Assembly (NCBI GenBank): GCA_017544105.1
Contig: JAFYEU010000063.1
Span: 1-38,714, forward strand
DNA: 38,714 nt
Direction: 5' to 3'
Source of the DNA: Bacteroidales bacterium
GTDB taxonomy: Bacteria > Bacteroidota > Bacteroidia > Bacteroidales > WCHB1-69
Part shown: positions 16,937 to 24,163 of the stretch, in pieces
Position numbering within the stretch: position 1 is the first letter of the stretch
Layout of the letters: every line of letters starts with the position of its first letter
Notes under the pieces: generated by a model
Told to the model about the DNA's origin: nothing
Seen by the model: the letters and a program-made list of their open reading frames with translations, nothing else
The model's database searches: none
Program-made: the position numbers and the translations under genes

Positions 16937-19381
16937 TTAGAATTTGAAATGATAAGTGAACGTGGGTATGATCGGGAAAATGCTGATCTGCTTGAGCCGA
17001 TATTCAGCCTTTCCATTCACGAAGACCTGCTCGGTATAGTAGAAGAAGGGATTATGGTGGTTATACAGGTTGTAAACGCTGATTTCAAAAATGCTTTGTC
17101 CGTTGTTTTTCTTATGCGGCTTGATGAACTGCACTCCGATGTCCAGATGATGGAACGGCTTCACGCGGAAATCATTTTTCTTGCCGTAGTTCTCGACAAA
17201 TCCGGTGGAGTTAACAATAAAATCCTCTTGCGACGGCAGTAGCTGGCTGAGGCTGCTTTCCAGGGTTTGGGCCTCGTAAACCGAAGTAGGCAACGTGACG
17301 GCATTGCCGGTCGCGAAGACCCACGACAGCGAGAGGTTGATCTTCTTGTTGGGGCTGTACATCAGCACGATGGAGACGTCGTGTCGGCGGTCGTAGCGGG
17401 CAAAGAAAGGCTCGCCGAAGTTCAGCTCGTCGAACTGTTGCTTGGCCCACGACAGCGTGTAGCCGATCCAGCCAGTGAACTTTCCGACCTCCTTGCGCAC
17501 CAGAAATTCCACGCCATACGACCAGCCCTTGCCAGCGGTCACATTGTTCTCCCACTGACCCTGGGACTGCTCCCCGAGGCTCTCTTCCAAGACCTGTTCG
17601 ATCAGATCGGTAAAATAGGAAGTGCCTTCCTTATAGGCCAAAATGTTGTTCATCCGCTTGTAATAGCCCTCCAGGGAAAAAGAGAGTTTCGGCTTCTTCA
17701 AGTCGTAATGGAGGCCAAGGGCCACCTGCTGCGAGCGTTGCGGGCGAACTCTGTCCGTGACGGGCACCCACAAGTCCGTTGGCAATCCTATCGTGCTGGT
17801 ACTCAACAGAATCATATTCTGGCTCATCATCGCATAGGAGGCTTTAAGGGCCAGATTCGGCAGGAAGTTGTAGCTCATGGAGAGTCGTGGCTCAGGCGAG
17901 AACCAGGTCTTGTGCGGCACCGAAAATGCCACCAGCCGGACACCCGGGTTGATGCGGAAACGATTGCGAATATTAATCTCATCTTCCACATAAACAGCAT
18001 ATTCCAGTCCGCGCTCCTTCTCCGCCTGCCGCAGCGTGAGGGAATCTGCCTTCACGGTCATGGCGTTGGGGCGGGCCTCATGATAGGTGACCGCCGCACC
18101 CGCAAGCAGATGATGTGAGGCATTGGGATGGTAGGCAATGTCATATTTCAACGTATAGTCGCGGATGCCGGAGTTGAAGTCGGAACTGAACGACTCATTG
18201 TCAGGGTCGTTCGGGCCATAATAATATTTGTATCTCATGTAGGTATTCATCTTGTAATCGCTGAAGACGAACGACAGATTAGAGAATATCTTATTGGTAA
18301 ACAAGTGGTTCCATCGGGCAGTGGCCGTGGCGTTCTGCCAAAACAGACCTACCCGGTATTTGTCAGAATTTCCGACGTGGCCATCGCTTTGGGCCATGTG
18401 GAATTTGTCGCGACCGAAGTAGGCGCTGAGATAAAGTTTGTCTTTCTTGCCGAGATTAAAGTTGAATTTGCCGTTCAAATCGAAAAAATAGTAGCCGGCA
18501 GTCGAGCCTTTGCTCATGATTTTCATGATCGGAACGATGAACAGGTCCATATAGGTGGTGCGCCCGGAAATCATAAAAGAGGCTTTGTCTTTGATGATCG
18601 GCCCTTCCGCCATCACGTTGGAGGAGATGATCCCGACGCCCCCTTCGCAATGGTAACTTTCTTTGTTGCCGTCTTTCATGTTGATGTCGATGACGGAAGA
18701 GAGACGCCCTCCGTAACGAGCCGGAAATCCGCCTTTTATAAGTTCCACGGATTTAATGGCATCGCCGTTGAAGATTGAGAAAAAGCCCAGCAGATGGCTG
18801 GCGTTGTAGATGGTGGCCTCGTCCAGGATGATCAAATTCTGGTCGGGGCCGCCGCCGCGCACGTAGATGCCGGAGGTGCCCTCGGAAGCTGACTGCACGC
18901 CAGGCATCAGCAGCAGCGTCTTGAAGACGTCCTTCTCGCCGAACAGCATCGGGACAGACTTGATCTCCTTGGTAGAGAGTTTAATGGCACTCATCTGCAC
19001 CTGCTCGGTGCTCGTCTTCTCGGCGGTGATGTCCACCGTCTCCAACAGTTGCACCTTCGACAGATAAGCGTCGTACTCGCGGTCTTCGGCAGCGGTGATT
19101 CGAAGCGTGTCGTTCACATATCCGAAGTTGTTAAAGACCAAGAAGAGGCCATCATGGTATGGCAAGGTGAGAGAATAGAAACCGTAACTGTTGGCATTGG
19201 TGAACTTCTGCGACACGGGGTCATAGATGAGTCCGCCGGGTAACGATTCACGGCTTCCCTTCTCGTACATGTGGCCACTCACGGTGATGTTTTGTGCGGA
19301 AAGCGCGCCGCAGAGCGACCATATAGCCACAAGCCAGACGACTATTGAATGGGATTTCAAAGATAACGAGTCCTGTATCAT
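16937..19381 (-). CDS. TonB-dependent receptor with carboxypeptidase-like N-terminal domain
   Basis: The 814-residue outer-membrane transporter starts with a signal peptide (~1-29). A carboxypeptidase-regulatory-like domain (~31-110, ITVSGHMYEKGSRESLPGG) and a plug (~120-235, with GIYVRGGGPDQNLIILDEA and FPARYGGRLSSVIDINMKDG) follow. The rest is a beta-barrel ending IPTFTYHFKF. It imports an unidentified ligand using TonB energy. It is not SusC-sized and is paired with DUF4249 rather than SusD, so a polysaccharide role is not implied. A near-consensus promoter box lies upstream. Confidence 0.92.
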   Translation of the reverse strand: MIQDSLSLKSHSIVVWLVAIWSLCGALSAQNITVSGHMYEKGSRESLPGGLIYDPVSQKFTNANSYGFYSLTLPYHDGLFLVFNNFGYVNDTLRITAAEDREYDAYLSKVQLLETVDITAEKTSTEQVQMSAIKLSTKEIKSVPMLFGEKDVFKTLLLMPGVQSASEGTSGIYVRGGGPDQNLIILDEATIYNASHLLGFFSIFNGDAIKSVELIKGGFPARYGGRLSSVIDINMKDGNKESYHCEGGVGIISSNVMAEGPIIKDKASFMISGRTTYMDLFIVPIMKIMSKGSTAGYYFFDLNGKFNFNLGKKDKLYLSAYFGRDKFHMAQSDGHVGNSDKYRVGLFWQNATATARWNHLFTNKIFSNLSFVFSDYKMNTYMRYKYYYGPNDPDNESFSSDFNSGIRDYTLKYDIAYHPNASHHLLAGAAVTYHEARPNAMTVKADSLTLRQAEKERGLEYAVYVEDEINIRNRFRINPGVRLVAFSVPHKTWFSPEPRLSMSYNFLPNLALKASYAMMSQNMILLSTSTIGLPTDLWVPVTDRVRPQRSQQVALGLHYDLKKPKLSFSLEGYYKRMNNILAYKEGTSYFTDLIEQVLEESLGEQSQGQWENNVTAGKGWSYGVEFLVRKEVGKFTGWIGYTLSWAKQQFDELNFGEPFFARYDRRHDVSIVLMYSPNKKINLSLSWVFATGNAVTLPTSVYEAQTLESSLSQLLPSQEDFIVNSTGFVENYGKKNDFRVKPFHHLDIGVQFIKPHKKNNGQSIFEISVYNLYNHHNPFFYYTEQVFVNGKAEYRLKQISIFPIIPTFTYHFKF

Positions 19382-19408
19382 AGGATAACCATTTCAAAAA
19401 ACAGGCGG

Positions 19409-19416
19409 CGAAGATA
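19409..19416 (-). promoter_or_regulatory. Possible -7 box of the TonB receptor operon (TATCTTCG)
   Basis: The minus strand reads TATCTTCG, one base off TAnnTTTG, 28 bases upstream of the receptor ATG. The mismatch lowers confidence. Confidence 0.4.
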
Positions 19417-19444
19417 CATTTTTTTGGGGGAATGGTGACAAGGC

Positions 19445-19600
19445 GTTAAAAGTTAATAATTAAAAGTTAAGAGTTAAAAGTTAGGAGAAGAGTAATAGAT
19501 TATAGATAATAGATTACAGATAATAGTTATGGGTAGTTCAAGGTTAATGGCTAATGGCTAACGGCCAACGGCCAAAGTTCATAGTTAATAGTTTGGAGAC
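19445..19600. repeat. Short-word intergenic island E
   Basis: The longest patchwork between divergent genes. It has TTAAAAGTT words (19461-19475, TTAAAAGTTAAGAGT, exact on the minus strand at 298-284), then TAATAGATTA/TAGATAATAG words, then AATGGCTAATGGCTAACGG and CGGCCAACGGCCAA. The remainder of the 420-base gene gap (19601-19789) is unremarkable AT-rich sequence up to the next promoter; short frames there do not look coding. Confidence 0.7.
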
Positions 19601-19789
19601 AAATTGTGTCATCCACACAAAGAAAAAAAATCCGCGTGAGAAAAAGCAAAGAGGAGTTGCAGACAACGGACGAGGTTCAAACATCGTGGGAGACTATAAC
19701 GTATCCATCTTTAACGCTCCACCAATATTTGTATTTTTACAAACGATTGCAAATATTTATAATTAATTGCTGTTTATTAAAATTATTTT

Positions 19790-19797
19790 TATTTTTG
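19790..19797 (+). promoter_or_regulatory. Promoter -7 box almost touching the HhH gene start
   Basis: TATTTTTG matches TAnnTTTG and ends only 4 bases before the ATG at 19802. If used with normal spacing, transcription would start at or inside the start codon, giving a leaderless mRNA. Confidence 0.5.
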
Positions 19798-19801
19798 CGG
19801 C

Positions 19802-20491
19802 ATGAAAACGAACTTCAACTTCACGAAAGGCGAATGGGCGGGGGCCATGGCCTTGGCGGCCCTGATATTGAGCAGCTATCTGATTTACTATCTGTATGAT
19901 GGCAAGCAGAAAGAGCCCTACGACTTCACCGCTTTTGAGGCGCAAGTGGAGGCCTTCGAGGCAGAGCAGACGCGCCTGGCGGACTCCCTCGCGGCGGCAC
20001 GGGCACGGGGGCGCACCTACGAGAGGCGGCGCTATGCTTGGGGAGACACCAACCCGCGCAACGGCAAGTATGAGCGGAAGCCCATGTACGAGGTCGTCCG
20101 CCTCGACCTCAACCGCTGCGACACCGATGCCATCAAGACGGTGCCCCAATTCGGCAGCAAACGGGCCGCCAAGTTGGTGGAGTATCGCGACAAGCTGGGC
20201 GGATTTTACAGTTTTGAGCAGTTGAAGGAGGTCTATGTGTTGCAAAGCATCGACACCGCCCTGCTAAGGAAATACTTCTTCCTCCGTCCAGGGGATGTGC
20301 GTAAGATCAACCTCAACACAGCCACCTACAAGGAGTTAATCCAACACCCCTACTTCGATGCCTACCTCACCAAGACCATCCTCGCCTACCGGGAAAAGCA
20401 TGGTGCCATCCACTCTTTCACCGAGCTACAGGAGATCACCCACGCCTACCCCGAGCTGATGGAACGGCTGCGGCATTATGTGGAGTTCTAA
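19802..20491 (+). CDS. Membrane-anchored helix-hairpin-helix (ComEA-like) protein
   Basis: The 229-residue protein has one N-terminal membrane segment (~14-32, AMALAALILSSYLIYYLY), an Ala/Glu/Arg-rich helical stretch (~40-75), and two helix-hairpin-helix units: LDLNRCDTDAIKTVPQFGSK with RAAKLVEYRDKLGGF, and INLNTATYKELIQHPYFDAY. This matches the ComEA/HhH family, which binds DNA non-specifically, in some bacteria during DNA uptake. No other competence gene is nearby. A promoter box lies almost at the ATG; the next in-frame ATG (residue 16) would remove the residues before the membrane segment. Confidence 0.88.
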   Translation: MKTNFNFTKGEWAGAMALAALILSSYLIYYLYDGKQKEPYDFTAFEAQVEAFEAEQTRLADSLAAARARGRTYERRRYAWGDTNPRNGKYERKPMYEVVRLDLNRCDTDAIKTVPQFGSKRAAKLVEYRDKLGGFYSFEQLKEVYVLQSIDTALLRKYFFLRPGDVRKINLNTATYKELIQHPYFDAYLTKTILAYREKHGAIHSFTELQEITHAYPELMERLRHYVEF

Positions 20492-20610
20492 CTATTCGAG
20501 GCGAAGCATAGCGATGAACGATGTGCCATAGTAACAACAAAAGCAACAATCCAGATGACGACCCCAAAAAGACAGGCACGTTGGAAACGACACTTCCTAA
20601 TATTCACACA

Positions 20611-20680
20611 GTGGCGCTTTCGTGTCACGAGGCGCCAATTCCCCTTCTTTTTAAGAAGGGGTGGCCGCAGGCCGGGGTAG
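20611..20680 (+). repeat. Hairpin repeat R1, left flank of the DUF559 gene
   Basis: Three modules in order: a palindrome GGCGC...GCGCC with inner CGTG/CACG (20612-20635); a hairpin CCCCTTCTT-TTT-AAGAAGGGG (20641-20661); and GTGGCCGCAGGCCGGGGTAG (20661-20680). The last 20 bases recur exactly at 21521-21540, and the whole layout recurs inverted at 21149-21224. The 120 bases before it (20492-20610) show nothing recognisable. Confidence 0.85.
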
Positions 20681-20709
20681 TTATAAATATCCTAATACCT
20701 AATAAAAAA

Positions 20710-21129
20710 ATGACTATCATCAACGGAATCAAAATCAAAGACCACTTCGTCTATAATCTCCCTAAAAACAAGGATCTCTTGGGGTTTGCCCGTAAAAACC
20801 GAAAGGCTGGAAATTTAGCAGAAATTGCCTTCTGGCTTCAGGTGCGCAACAAACTGTTTCACGGACTCGATTTTGACAGACAAAGAGTCATCGGAAATTA
20901 TATTGTGGATTTTTACGTCAGAAGACTTGGACTTGTCGTGGAAATAGATGGCGGCTCACACAATGAAAAGTTTGATTACGACAAACAACGGGATAGTTTT
21001 TTTGAAGGGCTTGGACTAACTGTGTTCCACACAACAGATTACGATGTCCTGCAACATGTGGATCTGGTGTTGGATGACTTAAGAAGATTTATAATCAAAT
21101 ACTGTGAACACGAAGATGAGAGGCTATAA
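20710..21129 (+). CDS. DUF559 (Vsr-like) endonuclease-domain protein
   Basis: The 139-residue protein has the DUF559 pattern: Glu38 (AEIAFW), RQRVIGNYIVDFYV with Asp67, and LGLVVEIDGGSH with Glu78, Asp80 and His84. These are the likely metal and catalytic residues of a PD-(D/E)XK/Vsr-type nuclease. The ATG at 20710 is the real start, because the frame to its left only translates repeat R1. Base composition is more A/T-rich than the neighbours, and inverted hairpin repeats lie on both sides, which suggests a mobile cassette. No methyltransferase is adjacent, so a restriction role is unlikely. The biological role is unknown. Confidence 0.85.
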   Translation: MTIINGIKIKDHFVYNLPKNKDLLGFARKNRKAGNLAEIAFWLQVRNKLFHGLDFDRQRVIGNYIVDFYVRRLGLVVEIDGGSHNEKFDYDKQRDSFFEGLGLTVFHTTDYDVLQHVDLVLDDLRRFIIKYCEHEDERL

Positions 21130-21381
21130 GGGATAGAAATCCATATTACTACCCCGCCCTGCGGGCACCCCTTCTACAATAGAAGGGGAATAAGTTCCGT
21201 GCGGCACTTTCGTGCCGCACGGAAAAACAAAGACATTACCGTCATGCACATTTCGCACAACAATCATTTCGGTAATGACATAAAGGTTTGCCTGCCTTTT
21301 ATTTTGCGGTTGATACCGACCAACTCTATTCTTAGGCAGATATACAAACTTTTCATTCTCTGCTAGCGAGCTGACGTTCAT
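21124..21381 (-). CDS. Doubtful small ORF inside the repeat unit
   Basis: An 85-residue frame from the ATG at 21381. Its C-terminal part (KVPHGTYSPSIVEGVPAGRG) is simply the translation of repeat R2. The N-terminal part (ENEKFVYLPKNRVGRYQPQN...) has no family I recognise and no clear ribosome-binding site. It overlaps the end of the DUF559 gene by 6 bases on the other strand. It may be a decayed coding segment carried by the repeat element rather than an expressed gene. Confidence 0.3.
   Translation of the reverse strand: MNVSSLAENEKFVYLPKNRVGRYQPQNKRQANLYVITEMIVVRNVHDGNVFVFPCGTKVPHGTYSPSIVEGVPAGRGSNMDFYPL
21149..21224 (-). repeat. Hairpin repeat R2, inverted copy on the right of DUF559
   Basis: Read on the minus strand it repeats the order of R1: a hairpin with a perfect 13-bp stem (21195-21224, TTCCGTGCGGCAC with its complement and a 4-base loop), a CCCCTTCTA/TAGAAGGGG hairpin, then GCCCGCAGGGCGGGGTAG. 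The modules match R1 in layout with sequence drift, so R1 and R2 form an inverted pair around the gene. Confidence 0.85.
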
Positions 21382-21393
21382 CGTTTTCCCTGT

Positions 21394-21540
21394 CCGCACA
21401 GCCGTGCGGGCACCCTAAAATTCCCCCTCTTTTAAAGATTTGACGAAGGAACGAGTGCAGAGACAAAGTGTGCTTTGACTATGCCGAGTGAGGAGGAAAA
21501 GAAGGTAAAACCTTCAACGGGTGGCCGCAGGCCGGGGTAG
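21394..21540 (+). repeat. Hairpin repeat R3, expanded copy
   Basis: It begins with CCGCACAGCCGTGCGG (a hairpin), continues AATTCCCCCTCTTTTAAAG, carries about 75 extra bases, and ends GTGGCCGCAGGCCGGGGTAG (21521-21540), identical to the end of R1. It stops 20 bases before the promoter of the PHP gene. Confidence 0.75.
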
Positions 21541-21560
21541 CAATATAAAACAAAAAAATG

Positions 21561-21568
21561 TATCTTTG
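21561..21568 (+). promoter_or_regulatory. Promoter -7 box of the PHP gene
   Basis: TATCTTTG, an exact TAnnTTTG match, 24 bases upstream of the GTG at 21593. It fixes the start of the PHP gene downstream of repeat R3. Confidence 0.65.
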
Positions 21569-21592
21569 CCGCCCGATAAAACACACAACACG

Positions 21593-22348
21593 GTGAACCT
21601 CTTCAAGGCAGATCTACATACGCACACCCTCTTCTCCCCCTGCGGTGATTTAGAAATGACGCCCGACAATATCATCGATATTGCCAAACAGCGCGGCTTG
21701 GACGTCATCGCCATCACCGACCACAATGCCACTCGGCACTGTCGGCTGGCGGAGCACTACTCCCACAACCGCGACATCTTCGTCCTCTTCGGCGCAGAAA
21801 TCACCACCAAGGAAGAGGCCCACTGCTTAGGCTACTTCCCCGACTACGAATCGCTCGACGCCTTCCAAGCCTACCTTGACGAACACCTTCCCGACATCCC
21901 CAACGACCCCGACTTCTTCGGCGATCAAGTGCAGATCGACGAGGAGATGAACATCGTCTATGAGGAGCCCCGCCTGCTCACCTCCGCCATCGACCAGACC
22001 GTCAACCAGATCGCCGACAAGGTGCACTCCTTAGGCGGCCTGTTCGTGCCCGCGCACATCGACAAGCAGAAAAACAGCCTCATCGGCCAACTCGGCTTCA
22101 TCCCCTTCGACCTGGAATACGATGCCGTGGAGCTCTCCGACAAAGGCAACAAAGAGGAGATTCTGAAAGTACACAAATATCTGAAAAACAAAACCTTCAC
22201 CCGCAGCTCCGACGCCCACTTCCCCGACCGCATCGCCTTCTCGCCCTGCTGGCTCCGCATGGAGACCCGCAGTTTCGACGAGTTCCGCATGGCTCTGCAC
22301 CACGAGAACGGGAGGGAAGTGCTGCTCGAGTTAGGAGTTACAAGTTAG
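21593..22348 (+). CDS. PHP-domain phosphoesterase
   Basis: The 251-residue protein has the PHP metal motifs: HTH (residues 9-11), ITDHNA (Asp43, His44), Glu69 in FGAEITT, His77, then VPAHID and RSSDAHFPD. These bind two or three metal ions for phosphoester hydrolysis. The start is the GTG at 21593; the frame to its left translates repeat R3 and precedes the promoter. DRTGG and GHKL-ATPase genes follow. As I know it, this trio accompanies electron-bifurcating [FeFe]-hydrogenase operons in anaerobes, but no hydrogenase gene is present here. The substrate is unknown. Confidence 0.88.
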   Translation: MNLFKADLHTHTLFSPCGDLEMTPDNIIDIAKQRGLDVIAITDHNATRHCRLAEHYSHNRDIFVLFGAEITTKEEAHCLGYFPDYESLDAFQAYLDEHLPDIPNDPDFFGDQVQIDEEMNIVYEEPRLLTSAIDQTVNQIADKVHSLGGLFVPAHIDKQKNSLIGQLGFIPFDLEYDAVELSDKGNKEEILKVHKYLKNKTFTRSSDAHFPDRIAFSPCWLRMETRSFDEFRMALHHENGREVLLELGVTS

Positions 22349-22375
22349 AAGTTGTCAGTTATCAGTTTTTTTTTC
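22326..22375. repeat. Short-word intergenic island F
   Basis: It begins over the last codons of the PHP gene (GAGTTAGGAGTTACAAGTTAG) and continues into the gap. Positions 22366-22350 on the minus strand read ACTGATAACTGACAACT, exact also at 25325-25341 and 37303-37319 on the plus strand. The PHP stop codon itself lies inside the repeated text. Confidence 0.75.
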
Positions 22376-22384
22376 GACAAACAT

Positions 22385-22408
22385 ATTCAACAATTCAACA
22401 ATTCAACA
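22385..22408. repeat. Three tandem copies of ATTCAACA before the DRTGG start
   Basis: Three perfect 8-base units (22385-22392, 22393-22400, 22401-22408) end 3 bases before the ATG at 22412. They occupy the ribosome-binding region, so copy-number change could alter translation. Confidence 0.85.
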
Positions 22409-22411
22409 AAT

Positions 22412-22747
22412 ATGACCGTAAAAGACATTATCGAAAAAATGAACCTGAAGGTTTATTCTGGAGAAAATAATTTAGGCAATGAAATCAAGGGCGGATATGT
22501 GTCCGACCTTTTGAGCGACGTGATGGGCTTCGCCCAGGAAGGCCACGCATGGGTTACCTTGCAGACGCACAAGAACGTCATCGCCATCGCCTCCCTGAAA
22601 GAGCTTGCCTGCGTGATCCTGGTCAAGGGCAACGAGCCCGACGAGGACATGCTGGAGCAGGCCAAGGAGGAGGAGATTCCCGTATTGGGCACCACCGAGC
22701 AGACCTTTGAGGTGGCCGGACAATTGTACATGATGCTAAATGCGTAA
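22412..22747 (+). CDS. DRTGG-domain protein
   Basis: The 111-residue protein resembles the DRTGG domain (MTVKDIIEKMNLKVYSGENN, GGYVSDLLSDVMGFAQEGHA, VLVKGNEPDEDMLEQAKEEEI-type pattern), a small alpha/beta domain that in larger proteins is thought to sense ligands. It stands alone here between the PHP and GHKL-ATPase genes, as in hydrogenase-linked operons of anaerobes. The ATG at 22412 is preferred over an upstream start that would translate island F. The function is unproven. Confidence 0.8.
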   Translation: MTVKDIIEKMNLKVYSGENNLGNEIKGGYVSDLLSDVMGFAQEGHAWVTLQTHKNVIAIASLKELACVILVKGNEPDEDMLEQAKEEEIPVLGTTEQTFEVAGQLYMMLNA

Positions 22748-22750
22748 GTC

Positions 22751-23284
22751 ATGAAAGACCTCTCCATGCACATAATGGACATCCTCCAGAACTCCACGCG
22801 CGCCAAGGCCACGGAGATCACCCTGGAGGTGCTGGAGGACCATGCCGCCGACACGCTGACGCTGATCTTCAAGGACAACGGCTGCGGCATGTCGCCCGAG
22901 ATGGTCGAGAAGGTCATCAACCCCTTCTTCACCACGCGGACCACACGCAAGGTCGGCTTGGGGCTGCCGCTGCTCAAGCAGAACACCGAGATGACCGGGG
23001 GCTCCCTCGACATCCAATCCACGGTAGGCGTCGGTACGGTCGTCACCGCCATCTTCGGCCTCACCCACATCGACCGTCCCCCGATGGGCGACCTCGCCGG
23101 CACCCTCGTGCTGACCATCTCCGCCTATCCCGACATCCGCTTCCTATTCCATTACAAGCGCGATGACGAAGTGGACTACCTCCTCGACACCAACGAGATC
23201 TACGAGGCCTTGGACGGCATGTCCATCAACTCCCCGGAAATCATCGAATATCTGAAAGAAATGGTTCAAGAAAACATCCGTTAA
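22751..23284 (+). CDS. GHKL-type ATP-binding protein (histidine kinase-like ATPase)
   Basis: The 177-residue protein has the GHKL ATP site: N box ILQNS (Asn14), G1 DNGCGM (42-47), VGLGLP (68-73) and a final GVGTVVTAIF. There is no dimerisation/phosphoacceptor domain and no sensor, so it is not a full histidine kinase. Anti-sigma-like ATPases of this size are common. It starts 3 bases after the DRTGG gene, and the two are presumably co-translated. The ~65-residue C-terminal tail is not recognised. Confidence 0.85.
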   Translation: MKDLSMHIMDILQNSTRAKATEITLEVLEDHAADTLTLIFKDNGCGMSPEMVEKVINPFFTTRTTRKVGLGLPLLKQNTEMTGGSLDIQSTVGVGTVVTAIFGLTHIDRPPMGDLAGTLVLTISAYPDIRFLFHYKRDDEVDYLLDTNEIYEALDGMSINSPEIIEYLKEMVQENIR

Positions 23285-23302
23285 CCTTTAACACCTAACA
23301 CA

Positions 23303-24142
23303 ATGGCTGCAAACATCATAACATCCATCCAAGCATTGACCATCGCCGCACAAGAGATGCGTGCGGCAGGCAAGACCATCGGCCTGGTGCCCACCATGGG
23401 TGCCCTGCACGAAGGTCACCTCTCCCTGATCCGTCGCGCAAGAGCGGAGAACGATGTCGTATTTGTCTCCATCTTCGTCAATCCAGTACAATTCAACAAC
23501 CAGGAGGATCTGGTGAAATATCCCCGCACGCTGGACAACGACGTGCAACTCATTGGCGACAACGCCGACTACATCTTTGCCCCATCGGTGGAAGAGGTCT
23601 TCCCTGCCCCACCGGCCGAGCAGTTTGACTTCGGCTCCGTAGCCAACGTGATGGAGGGAGCGGCAAGACCCGGCCATTTCAACGGGGTGGGCGTCATCGT
23701 AGGACGGCTTTTCCACTGGGTAAACCCGCACAACTCCTACTTCGGCGAGAAAGACTACCAGCAGATTGCCGTCATCCGCGAGCTGGTGCGCCAGTGCCAG
23801 TTCACGACACGCATCATCCCCTGCCCCATCGTCAGAGAACCTAACGGATTGGCCATGAGCTCCCGCAACCGCCGCCTCACCCCTGAAGAGTTCGAGACGG
23901 CCGCCCAAATTCATCAGATACTCCTCAAATCCACACAAATCCAGGGTGACGTGCCCGAGATCAAAGCCTTTGTGGAGAGCGAGATCGCCAAGGTGCCGGA
24001 ATTCACCCTCGACTACTTCGAGATGGCTGACGACCAGACCTTGCAGACCGTCCATAGTTTCAGCGAGGCCAAGGGGGTGATGGGCTTCATCACCGTCTAC
24101 ATCGGCGCCGTGCGGCTCATCGACAACATCCGCTACCGCTAA
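23303..24142 (+). CDS. panC: Pantothenate synthetase
   Basis: PanC condenses pantoate and beta-alanine with ATP to make pantothenate, the coenzyme A precursor. The 279-residue protein carries PTMGALHEGH (30-39, with the nucleotide-binding His36/His39), SIFVNPVQFN, FNGVGVIVGRLFHWVNP, YFGEKDYQQ and REPNGLAMSSRNRRL. It is complete. panD, which often follows panC, is not next to it; wecB follows after 21 bases. No TAnnTTTG box lies in the 18-base gap upstream, so it may be read with the GHKL gene. Confidence 0.98.
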   Translation: MAANIITSIQALTIAAQEMRAAGKTIGLVPTMGALHEGHLSLIRRARAENDVVFVSIFVNPVQFNNQEDLVKYPRTLDNDVQLIGDNADYIFAPSVEEVFPAPPAEQFDFGSVANVMEGAARPGHFNGVGVIVGRLFHWVNPHNSYFGEKDYQQIAVIRELVRQCQFTTRIIPCPIVREPNGLAMSSRNRRLTPEEFETAAQIHQILLKSTQIQGDVPEIKAFVESEIAKVPEFTLDYFEMADDQTLQTVHSFSEAKGVMGFITVYIGAVRLIDNIRYR

Positions 24143-24163
24143 TCATCCCTTCTCGCTGCCCAC

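Noticed and set aside
16924..16937. SusCD-type polysaccharide utilisation locus
   Set aside because: The TonB receptor is paired with DUF4249 rather than SusD, and no glycoside hydrolase is present.
19606..19899. 97-residue plus-strand frame before and across the HhH gene
   Set aside because: It has no promoter-consistent start and overlaps the HhH gene in another frame; it ends in the HhH coding region.
20521..20709. 63-residue N-terminal extension of the DUF559 protein
   Set aside because: It translates repeat R1; DUF559 homology begins after the ATG at 20710.
20710..21129. Restriction-modification system
   Set aside because: There is no methyltransferase or specificity gene nearby, and a lone DUF559 domain is not evidence of restriction.
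20611..21540. CRISPR array or phage attachment site
   Set aside because: The repeats are few, inverted and of unequal length, with a gene between them and no regular spacers; no integrase is present.
21521..21592. Start of the PHP gene inside repeat R3
   Set aside because: A TATCTTTG promoter lies at 21561-21568, downstream of this start, so the GTG at 21593 is used.
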